Source of the DNA: Orychophragmus violaceus
Lineage: Eukaryota; Streptophyta; Magnoliopsida; Brassicales; Brassicaceae
Direction: 5' to 3'
Length of the DNA stretch: 64,000 nucleotides
NCBI GenBank assembly: GCA_030180135.1
Contig: CM058233.1
Span: forward strand, 105,627,994 to 105,691,993
Both the position numbers and the translations under genes were made by a program. The notes under the pieces are model-generated. The model worked only from the letters and a program-made list of their open reading frames with translations, was not told the DNA's origin and ran no database searches. Shown here piece by piece: positions 1 to 8,908 of this stretch. Position 1 is the first letter of the stretch, and each line of letters opens with the position of its first letter.

Positions 1-1292
1 TTGGTATTAATGTTATAAATTGGCGCGGATTGATCGAGTATGTAAAGCCCATTCATAAGAGGGGCAGAACCATAGAACAAATTGTTGCGATTGAAGGAAC
101 ATAATTTATTCTTAACTGAAAAATCATAACCTTCCAAATCCAACAAAGAAATTGAAATAATATTTCTGCTTATAGCAGGTACAAAATAACAATTATTGAG
201 TTCTAAAATCAATCCCGAAGGTAAAGACAACAAGTAAGTGCCTACAGCTAGCGCTGGAACTTTCGCTCCATTCCCAACTCGTAGCTCCACTTGTCCTTGC
301 TTCAGCCTTCTACTGTTGCTGAGTGCCTGCATATTGGTACAAATATGAGCCCCACAACCAGTATCCATAACCCATGAGGTATTATCAGAAGTAGTTGTAT
401 TAACTTCTATAACAAAAATACCTGTTGAAGAAGTCTCAAAAGTCTTCTTCTTCAATTCCTTTAGACCTTCCTGGAATTTCTTACATTCTCTCCTCCAATG
501 CCCTGGTTCTTTACAGAACCCGCATATGTCAGTTGGCCCAGCCTTGGACTTGGGCTTGGGCTTTGGCGTGTCCTTGTCCGCGACTTGGACAGCCTTGGCC
601 TTTCCCTTATCCTTAGCAGAGGATTTCTTAAACCCCTTGCCCTTCTGCACCATAAGCACATTGGGGTCCTTGGCGGTTTTCCTCAAATTGGGCTCCGCAG
701 TCTTGAGCATTCCGTGAAGCTCAGGCAATGTCTTACTCAAGCCATGCATGTTAAAGTTCAGAATGAACTGATCATAGCTTGCAGGTAATGACTGCAGAAT
801 GATGTCGCAGGCAAGTTCCTGGCTGATTGGGCAGTCGAGTTTCTGAAGATGATCGAGATAACCCATCATCTTCAAGACATGAGGACTCACTGCCGCATTC
901 GCAGCCAACTTGCAGTCCAAGAGGTTCTTAACTGTTTGAAACCTCTCAGTCCTAGCCTGCTCCTGAAAAAACGATTTCAGGCTTGCCATTATCTCGATGG
1001 GTGACAATACACTTTCGAACTGTTTTTGCAGCTCAGGAGTCATTGTCATCAACATCAGGCAATAGGCATCATTTTCATCTGACGAATGCTTTTCCCAAGC
1101 ATTATGCAGAGTCCTGGCGGCATTGGCAGGAGGCCTCTCGGGGAGAGGATCACGAAGGACATAATCCTTCTTCTCCTGCTTGAGGACTAGCCTCAAGTTC
1201 CTTGACCACGTCAGGAAGTTCGTTCCAGTCAGCTTCTCCTTCTCGAGAACAGACCGGATCGAGAATGTGTTTTGTGCGCTTGTAGTAGTCAT
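1..1292 (-). CDS. Ty1/copia retrotransposon gag and start of protease (partial, runs off left edge)
   Basis: On the minus strand an open frame starts at the ATG at 1292-1290 and stays open for 430 codons to the window edge. It opens with a UBN2-type gag region (motifs TGTNFLTWSRNL and NAWEKHSSDENDAYCLM), followed by a lysine-rich stretch. A CX2CX4HX4C zinc knuckle (CGFCKEPGHWRREC) starts at 524. After it comes the beginning of an aspartic protease, with an active-site-like motif WVMDTGCGAHI. In this family gag packages RNA and the protease cuts the polyprotein; integrase, RT and RNase H would lie outside the window to the left. I saw no stop or frameshift in the visible part, so the copy may be young. 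The 5' LTR and primer-binding site are at the right, as expected for this orientation. Confidence 0.9.
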   Translation of the reverse strand, partial: MTTTSAQNTFSIRSVLEKEKLTGTNFLTWSRNLRLVLKQEKKDYVLRDPLPERPPANAARTLHNAWEKHSSDENDAYCLMLMTMTPELQKQFESVLSPIEIMASLKSFFQEQARTERFQTVKNLLDCKLAANAAVSPHVLKMMGYLDHLQKLDCPISQELACDIILQSLPASYDQFILNFNMHGLSKTLPELHGMLKTAEPNLRKTAKDPNVLMVQKGKGFKKSSAKDKGKAKAVQVADKDTPKPKPKSKAGPTDICGFCKEPGHWRRECKKFQEGLKELKKKTFETSSTGIFVIEVNTTTSDNTSWVMDTGCGAHICTNMQALSNSRRLKQGQVELRVGNGAKVPALAVGTYLLSLPSGLILELNNCYFVPAISRNIISISLLDLEGYDFSVKNKLCSFNRNNLFYGSAPLMNGLYILDQSAPIYNINT

Positions 1293-2918
1293 AGCTGAAA
1301 TATATAGATAAAAGGTTATTAGTTAAAATGTTCAATATGATTAATCTCGTATTAAATTTAATATGATTAATCACGCATTATATTCAATAACATAAGTTAC
1401 CCTCAATAGAATATAATGATTCCAAGATCCACATATAACTAAGATTAAAGTGGGCCACTGGCCGTCACCAAACCTTAGCTTATATCGGTAAGCCCTATAT
1501 CGGCTAATTATATCCGTGATATAACTCTTGGTTGTGAATCTGGGCCCGAGGCCCAATCCACTCTGATGTCTCAAGGCCCGGGACTCCCGATGGCCCAGTC
1601 AAGAAAACCAGACTATACAGTCATGTAATCATTAATGTCTGGGACTCCCAATGACATTTATGAAACACAAACCGTCTTATCCACGCAAAAGCAGACACCC
1701 TCACACTGTAAGGCCATGAATACAATTGAATGGGCTTCGACAGCTGACATAGAATGGACAAGACATCCAACGCTTGATATTATTTGAGGTTCGTAGGTTT
1801 ATTTAAAAATTCATTCCCAAAATAGAAGATTACTATTTCGGGAAACTTTCCATTTTTGGAAACCTACTATTTTTGGAAACTTTCTAAAATTGGAAACTTT
1901 CTAAAAAAGGAAACTTTCTAACTTTAGAAATTTCTTAAAATCCGAATCATGCAAATCTAGAAACTTCTATAAATTAAGAAACTTTCTAATTTCAAAATAT
2001 CGGAAACTTTAATTTAAAATCGATTTATATTCTTTATAAAATAAATTTTAAATTAATCTGAAGAAAGACTCAAATAATTGGCCCAATTGTTTTAACTTCT
2101 TGGCCCGAGGCCCAAGAATTGGTCCATGTCCAAGACATGACCCAATTGTCCAATTAAATGACATAACCGGTCTGGTTCATTAAAATTGGTCTAACCAAAT
2201 TTTAATTACTACGATGACCACAATTGTCAACCGGTTATTTACTAAACCGGATTTTCTCAATTTATTTGGTCCAACCAAATCAAATTAGAAAATCCTGGTT
2301 TAGGCACTAAATCCAATAATTCTTTCGACATTGGATTTCTTGTCCCGGTTTAACCAGACTTAATAAAATTATTAAATCTGTTTATTAAACCAGGACGAAT
2401 TAATTTTATTCAAAAATTAAACCGAGCCTTAAACCAACCATGTCGATCGATGAACCAACCGTGTCGATCGATCCATCAACCACATCGGTCGATGCTCTCA
2501 GCATCGATCCTGCATCGATCCTGTATCGATCGATGCTCTTTTGCATGCACGGAACCGAGCCAAAACCCTAACCGTGTCGATCGATGCACCAACCGCATCG
2601 GTCGATGCACCAACATCGAACCTGCATCAATCCTGCATCGATCGATGCTTTCACGCGTTAACAGGTTTTGCCGAGAGTCTGTATCGACCGATCCATGCGA
2701 TCGTATCGATCGATCCATGCGATCGCAGTCGATACTGACTCTCTCGGATCAGATCGCATACCAAATCATATAGCTTGATCATGCGATTTTTTCATATGTT
2801 TAGGTTTCAATTCTTGTTACTTAAGTGATTTCTCTTATCAGTAGTTGATTCAAAACACTTTTAAACAAGAAAAACAATCCTAAACTTGAATCTAAACAAG
2901 AAAAACCAGAACCAAAGT
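1293..2918 (-). other. Repeat-rich untranslated leader of the copia element
   Basis: This has no convincing coding sequence. Two degenerate arrays stand out. At about 1835-2010, variants of GGAAACTTTCTAA recur many times. At about 2430-2720, palindromic ATCGATCGATG / CATCGGTCGATG motifs recur every 20-40 bp. The open frames crossing the second array reflect repeat periodicity and stop avoidance, not a recognisable protein. Confidence 0.55.
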
Positions 2919-2929
2919 CTCTGATACCA
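2919..2929 (-). other. Primer-binding site (initiator Met tRNA type)
   Basis: The minus strand reads TGGTATCAGAG, complementary to the 3' end of plant initiator methionine tRNA, the usual primer for copia elements. It sits just inside the LTR. Confidence 0.85.
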
Positions 2930-2930
2930 C

Positions 2931-3605
2931 TGAAGGAATGTTTAGTTGATCCTGATTCAATTCTCTGATTCATATCATCCTAAACATGCTGATCTAGGTT
3001 CTTCTCGAATAGAAACAATTGATGATCTCACCTTTTACCTGTTTGTTGCAGCGGAATGAGATAGAACAGGTCAGAGATCAGAGAAACACCGAGAGATGAA
3101 TCCTCCAAAGGTTCACACACGCGATCACAGAAAACGGCTGCTAGACCACAAGGAACTCGGCGCAGAGGCAGAGAGAGTTTTCGGCTAAGGAACTAGGTTA
3201 ATTGTTCTGAACTCGAGTTTTATCTCATAAAACTTGTCCGGTTCCGTTTGGGCCATTTGGCCCAAACACCAATTAACTCGACGGCATTCGCGCACTGTGT
3301 CGACCGACACACCTTGTGTATCGATCGACACACAGTGGCTAAACCGTTTTATTCTCTCTAAGTACAGTAAATGCCTAGCACTTTTACCGTACTTCTGCTA
3401 AACCGTTCCTACACATTTTCCTGTTAGCTTAGGCGTGTGACCCATATGGGATCATATAATAAAGGCAATAAGTCCAAGACTTATAGATCATGAGCGGACT
3501 CTAGCAAGCCATCATGACCCCCAGTATTATATGACTTATGTCTGATCATTGACATACTCTTACTTTCTAGAGACAGTACCGAGATTACTGGACACAATTC
3601 CAACA
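2931..3605 (-). repeat. 5' LTR of the copia element
   Basis: The plus-strand ends read TGAAGGAAT... and ...ATTCCAACA, so the LTR starts TG, ends CA and has imperfect short terminal inverted repeats. It is 675 bp. It lies one base from a tRNA-iMet-type primer-binding site. It carries a short CGATCGACACA motif repeat near 3297-3340, also found in the leader. Confidence 0.82.
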
Positions 3606-4680
3606 CTGGGTTCGCCGGATCTGTTGGTTGGTGTCTCTCCGGCGTGTCATGGTCTTTGATTCCGGCGTGTGGTGGTCAGTGACTCGGCAGGTTCGTGGAT
3701 CTGAGCTTTTTCTCTCGTCTCTGTCCGGTGAAACTAATGGATTTTGGGTCGTGGTGTTTAGTTTATGGAAGGGTAGATTAGGGGCTCTGTGCCGTGATTT
3801 TGCTATATCCTTAATATCGGGTTGGTGTTTGTTCCCGATTGACTGTTGGTTAGTCTTCGGGTTATCTTTAGGTTTTGGTTTGTTAGATTTCTGGTTAGGA
3901 GGTGTGTTCCGGTAAAATCGATTGGGCAAGCTTGTTAGTGTTGGTGTATGTTAGACGTGGTCTTATCCTCTGCAAGAGTTTCATTTCCGTGGTTTGGGTT
4001 CTCCTTGCGATCTTGTTGTTAGCTCGGAGTTAGGCCTTCTTCGGTTTTGCTGTAGTTTTCTAGGTTTAGTAGGCTTCGAGTAGTGTTCTTACTTTCTTTG
4101 GGAGTGTGCTTTTCCTTTCCGTTGGTTGCATCGGTATAGTTCATGCGGTTTTTCTCCTTATCTTCTGCCTTAGGTCTTCTACTTTTGGCAAGGGTGCTCC
4201 GGCCCAACCTTAAGGAATTGTGACTTCGGTCTCGCATCAAGTCGTTCGGTGGCGGATGGTTAACGGTTTGCTCCTTCGTCTTCCTTGGTGTGGTCTGCAT
4301 ACGACTTGCTCGTGGCATCTTCTGGTGGTGCAGTATAATGAGTGTCGGTGGATCAACCTCTTAATAATTCTCGGCTTCAGATGTTACGCTCCTTCTCTCT
4401 CTCGGTGTTTGGTGGTCGCTACCTCTTCGTTGCCTTGGCTGCTGGTGTCTCGATATGACCTCAACTATCTATTTGCCGTTGCTACTGGGTTTTGCCTATC
4501 GATTTTATGCTTTATGGTTTTTAGTTGGTGTCTTGGTTGTCTCCCTTTTGAGGGCTTTTGGCTCCGGTATCGCTCTTTGATAGCCGGCTTTAGTTTGTTA
4601 TGGTTGTATCTCAAAAACGCATCCCAAAATTGTATCCGTCCTTGTTAATCTAATGAAAATCTTCTAGCGAAAAAAAAAAA
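3606..4680 (+). mobile_element. Poly(A)-ended non-coding retroposon (Sadhu-like or LINE 3' part), candidate
   Basis: A roughly 1.07-kb GC-richer block ends in an uninterrupted A run at 4670-4680 preceded by a 3'-UTR-like sequence, and is cut at its left by the copia LTR. The frames of 95 and 142 codons inside it match no family I know and are rich in Trp, Leu and Cys, as expected for spurious translation. Non-coding retroposons of about 0.9 kb called Sadhu are known in Arabidopsis; the match is by general look only. A similar poly(A)-ended block lies at 34260-34970. Confidence 0.4.
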
Positions 4681-5254
4681 TACTATACTCTTTTTATGCA
4701 TTTAATTAATTATATACTCCTATATTTCTATGGAAAATTTTAATTAGGATTTTCTAGTGAATACTGACAACAAGATTTACACTTTACATGTTTAATATAG
4801 TTCACTGAGTTTAATTAGGATTTTGATTTTTGAGTAACATCTTGACATTCGGATTCAAATTTCATTGGAGGGTAACTCGTCTCTTAGTTTCATTTGCTCA
4901 ATACGCGATTAAGAGAGTGAGACTTCAAAACAAAGTTGAACACTACCAAACCGGCTTTGACAAAAACGTGTTCAAAATTCAAAATGTAAAGGGGTCGGTC
5001 GGACCACTCGTATTGTGATCGGTCATTTTTGTGCTCTTGAGGTCATCATTGATTTATCATTTATGACCATTGAATCAAAGCCTCAACCTACAAACCGGTC
5101 AACAACCATCGATAATAAATTTAAACCTAACCAACGAATGATAAAAATAAAAGGACTAAGACACTTGATCTAGTGATCTAAACTACATGACGCCGCCATG
5201 GCTTTCCATGTTGAATTTAGACCGCTAGATATAATTTAAAATTACGTTAGATAT
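4681..5254. other. Intergenic, nothing recognised
   Basis: AT-rich sequence between the poly(A) retroposon and a TRIM-like element. The short open frames have no recognisable domain. Confidence 0.5.
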
Positions 5255-5313
5255 ATTAGGGACATAAGTCCTACATCGGTAGTTGAAAGGATCTCACATA
5301 ATATATAAGCGAT

Positions 5314-5492
5314 CAGTGGCGGAGCCACATTGATTGAGAGGGGGGCATATGCTCCCAATGCTTTTAAGAACTTGCATATAATTTCCATATAAATTTTATA
5401 ATATCAACTATTTTTTTTTGTAATTTTATGTTTAGTTCTTTAAGAAAATTCAAATATGCCTCCCATGAAAATATGTTCTCCCTCCACTACTG
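5314..5492. mobile_element. hAT-type MITE inside the TRIM LTR
   Basis: The 179-bp element begins CAGTGGCGGAGCC and ends CTCCACTACTG, the CAGTG...C(A)CTG ends typical of hAT elements. It is flanked by an 8-bp target duplication, TAAGCGAT (5306-5313) and TAAGTGAT (5493-5500), with one mismatch. It has no coding capacity and was inserted after the TRIM. Confidence 0.7.
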
Positions 5493-5558
5493 TAAGTGAT
5501 ATGGGCCACTGCACTTATCACCAATTGATTTTAGATTAGAAGCCAATAGATCTTAATA

Positions 5559-5569
5559 TGGTATCAGAG
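5559..5569 (+). other. Primer-binding site of the TRIM element
   Basis: TGGTATCAGAG, complementary to initiator Met tRNA, lies directly after the first LTR-like segment. Confidence 0.65.
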
Positions 5570-6011
5570 TCCGATCTACATCAATTCAACCCGATCCGAC
5601 CTAAAGTTGGTCCACTCATCGACAACTCATGCCTAAATTGGTGCCGTCGATCCAAACCCGAACATTCTGAAATTAATGGTCAAAGAATTATCTCGAAAAA
5701 ACGTATTAGGGACATAAGTCACACATCGATAGTTGATCAAGAACTATTTTTAAGTCTACCGAATACTTTTTTATAGCTGTCAATCTGTCATGAAAGGAGT
5801 AGTTACAATCTCTTTCATATAAGTTGATTCTTATGTACTTGACATTTATAACTAAATCTACCACTTAACAACGACGTGCATGCCAAATGAGTTAACATGG
5901 TCAATATGTATGTCTATTATATTTTTACTGAATTTCATCACAAAAAACACGCGAAAATTGACAAACAAAATCGTCGATAATCTTTTTTTTTTAATCGTCT
6001 ACGCTTTTAAT

Positions 6012-6233
6012 CTAAATCAAACTAGACTGCATATTTCGGTTTTCTTGTGAAATTCTGAAATTCGACAGGTTATGATTTACAAGTGAAAACTTTCGACCCT
6101 GTGTCCTAGTCCTTTTAGCAAGAGTGTCGGCAATTACATTTTCACTACGGCCAATATAAACTAAATTAAAATACGAAAATTTCTCTCTAATAGTGGCAAC
6201 GATAATAATCCCAATTGATGAATTATCCACCAA
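6012..6233 (-). pseudogene. RNase H tail fragment of a non-LTR retrotransposon
   Basis: The translated minus strand contains FSYFNLVYIGRSENVIADTL followed by AKRTR. This matches the C-terminal strand-helix of plant LINE RNase H domains, where a conserved Asp follows an Asn (N.IADTLAK). The N-terminal catalytic half is absent, so this is a small remnant of about 70 codons. Confidence 0.55.
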
Positions 6234-6540
6234 TTTGGTCTATCGGTTCTAACTTCTAACTTGTCCGCCATAAAAATTTCACTTTTTCATTTTGAATACT
6301 AATGAAATGGATCTTCTGTCCAGAGTGCATATATGTAATGGCATTTTGTTTGTTTAAAAGTCTTACTTACTAAGTACACAAAATATGATATTTTCTGAAT
6401 ATTACTCTTGAAAAATCTTTCTTTTGCTGCAATAGTCATGAATTATTTTTGGCTTCTATACGTCAAATAACTCTGGTTCCTGCTAGACACTTAAAAACAA
6501 AGCCTTCAAAACTGCTTTTCTTTTTCTTTGCCCATTAGAT

Positions 6541-7290
6541 ATCATATATAATATAAAAGTTGAAACTATAGGCGTTTAAGAATGTCTACATAGGATTTAA
6601 AAAACTCAATATTATTGATCCACTTCATCATTCAAAATTGACAAATTTACAAATTTTAAATTTTATAAATAGTAAAATTTACATAGAAATGGAAACAAAA
6701 AACATCCATAAATTGTCATAAAAACATAATGTAATAAGAAACACAATTTTATAAATAGGAAAACTAACATAAAAATGGAAATAAGAAACATACATAATTG
6801 TCATAAAAATAACAAAATGTCAAGTAAAACTTACATAGAAATAGAAATCATATATAATATAAAAGTTGAAGCTATAGTCGTTTGAGAATGTCCACATAGG
6901 ATTTAAAAAACTCAATATCATTGATCCACTTCATCATTCAAAATTGACAAATTTACAAATTTTAAATTTTATAAATAGTAAAATTTACATAGAAATGAAA
7001 ACAAAAAAACATCCATAAATTGTCATAAAAACATAATGTAATAAGAATAATAATTTTATAAATAGGAAAACTAACATAAAAATGGAAATAAGAAACATAC
7101 ATAATTGTCATAAAAATAACAAAATGTCAAGTAAAACTTACATAGAAATAGAAATAAAAAATAACCATAAATTGTCATAAAAACATAATGTAATAAGAAA
7201 CACAATTTTATAAATAGGAAAGCTAACATAAAAATGGAAATAAGAAACATACATAAATTGTTATAAAAAGAACAAAATGTCAAATAAGTA
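6541..7290 (+). repeat. Tandem duplication of about 307 bp (two full copies plus a partial third)
   Basis: The segment 6541-6847 is repeated at 6848-7150 with few changes, and its second half recurs again at about 7141-7290. Each full unit starts with a Helitron-like 5' terminus. Confidence 0.8.
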
Positions 7291-8237
7291 TTATTTAATT
7301 TAATAATGTACTTACTGATGTTCGATTTTTTTTTTATAAATTTAAAAAATATAATTAAATATTACGTAAATGATTTACATTTTCCTTGATTAACATAATT
7401 TCAACTATTATAAAAAAGGAAATTAGTTTCTTTTTTAGAATTGGAAGTTTTTTTTAAAAAAAAATTTAGCAGTTGATTATAAATAAGCTACTCAAATTCC
7501 AATAACTTACATAAATTTCTAAATCAAAAATATTTCTTGAAAGGTAAAGATAACTTGATAAAACAATGACCAATTATTTAACATATTCTATTAATACTTC
7601 TTTATTTTATTACAAGAAATGTTACAATGTATTGTTATTATTATTTTGAAGTAGTTGTGTCAATCTAAAAATATTAAACGACTTTTTATATGTAGATATA
7701 TATACTATAATATAAAACTATGACTATATATAAACTCAATCTAATATTATTTAATTTTAATATAAATTTATAAACATAAACTATTTTTATTCTTAAAAAT
7801 TATAAGAAGAAGATTTAAAATAAATAAAGTAATAATATTCAACCACAACACAGATTTTTGTATTTATAAATGTCTGGAAACAAAATAATATTATTAAAAA
7901 TTAAACAAACAACGACAAAAAAACAATATCCACTATTCAACACTCTTGCACACTGTTTACAAACTTATGATATTTAAATAACAAACTCGATAATATATAA
8001 TACTAATTAGTACGAGGTAAAAAATTTAGAAAACTTATATTTAAACAAATAAAAAATGAAAAATCTAAACAAAATATTAACCCCTTCCAAATATAACCAA
8101 ATTGTATGTTACAATTGGAATTTAATTATTCAAAACTGTTATAAAAACAGAAAAACCTAAATATGTTGTTAAAAATATTTTCAAATTTTACCTTAATAAT
8201 TAAATATCACTCGTGCTAAGCACGGGTCAGAATCTAG
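6542..8237 (+). mobile_element. Non-autonomous Helitron with duplicated 5' end
   Basis: The 5' end is TCATATATAATATAAAAGTTGAA at 6542, preceded by A6541. The 3' end is a short hairpin (CGTGCTAAGCACG) followed by GGTCAGAAT and the terminal CTAG at 8234-8237, followed by T8238. This fits the Helitron rules: TC start, CTRR end, A|T target, no target duplication. The interior is very AT-rich and non-coding. A second copy of the 5' terminus starts at 6848 as part of a roughly 307-bp tandem duplication. Confidence 0.65.
7531..7580 (+). repeat. 50-bp direct repeat, copy 1
   Basis: TATTTCTTGAAAGGTAAAGA... is nearly identical to 8238-8286, immediately after the Helitron 3' end. Confidence 0.75.
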
Positions 8238-8286
8238 TATTTCTTAAAAGGTAAAGATAACTTGATAAAGCAATGACCAATTATTT
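8238..8286 (+). repeat. 50-bp direct repeat, copy 2
   Basis: This is the second copy of the segment at 7531-7580, starting at the first base after the Helitron CTAG terminus. Confidence 0.75.
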
Positions 8287-8587
8287 TTCTAACTAACCAC
8301 TTGCTTTTTTTGTTTTTGAACTAGCTTTAGAAAGGTTTTAACAAGAAATAAGTTTTGGTTAGAGTTATTCACTTCTGGGAGGCACGAAACATAAAAAAAT
8401 GAAGTTTATTTATGGGTCTTGAACTTCTTCTCATTGATCAAAAGGTATTTGCAAATTTATTAATATATCATCTATTCAATATTTAGTTAACACAACTACT
8501 TATAAATTTAACAAAATAATGTAGGGCATTGTTATCCACGTATTCATATCTGCTAATCGATATGCTACTATGAATAAAAATATTCTT

Positions 8588-8642
8588 TTATAATATAATA
8601 GTAAAATCGAAAAAACAATAATAAAATTATTAACTTTATTAA
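8588..8642 (+). repeat. AT-rich direct repeat flanking the LINE ORF1 (left copy)
   Basis: TTATAATATAATAGTAAAAT... recurs almost unchanged at about 12248-12301. The two copies bracket the LINE ORF1 block. Confidence 0.65.
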
Positions 8643-8908
8643 TAAGAAATCCTAATCGAAAAATATTCTTTTATAAAATATTGACGCCGTTAAACTGTGA
8701 TTAAAATACGCGCGTGACGTATACGCGCCCCCAAAAAACTCTCTCGAACAGGCGACAACACAAACCTAACCCTCGTTGACGACATATTCCTCGGCGGCTC
8801 CGACTTTCTCCGAGCTGCCGTCGCTGATTCGCCGGAATCTCCGGTGTGCGTCCCTTCTACGGTGTGAGTCATCTTTGTCTTCCCCCTTTAGCTTCATCTG
8901 TTTTCTCC

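Larger units (their letters stand above)
1..3605 (-). mobile_element. Ty1/copia LTR retrotransposon, 5' portion
   Basis: Read on the minus strand the order is 5' LTR (3605 to 2931), primer-binding site (2929 to 2919), an unusually long leader of about 1.6 kb (2918 to 1293), then gag-pol from 1292. The 3' half and second LTR are outside the window. The target duplication would start at 3606 (ctggg), but its partner is not visible. The open coding frame argues for a recent insertion. Confidence 0.88.
5255..5735 (+). mobile_element. TRIM (terminal-repeat retrotransposon in miniature), degenerate
   Basis: The motif TATTAGGGACATAAGTC followed by ACATCGGTAGTTG appears at about 5256-5285 and again at 5704-5735 (one difference in each part), as expected for the two LTRs of a very small element. 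Between them a primer-binding site TGGTATCAGAG lies at 5559-5569. No protein is encoded. The second LTR is truncated and the first is split by a hAT MITE. Confidence 0.6.

Noticed and set aside
498..788. Overlapping plus-strand frames at 425-788
   Set aside because: They are antisense to the well-supported gag frame with its zinc knuckle on the minus strand.
2450..2773. 107-codon open frame with repeated HQPHRS/IHR phrases
   Set aside because: Lies in the repeat-rich leader of the copia element and reflects the CGATCGAT repeat; three frames are open at once and no known domain is present.
3628..4648. Plus-strand frames of 95 and 142 codons
   Set aside because: Trp/Leu/Cys-rich translation with no domain, inside a poly(A)-ended retroposon-like block; unlikely to be genes.
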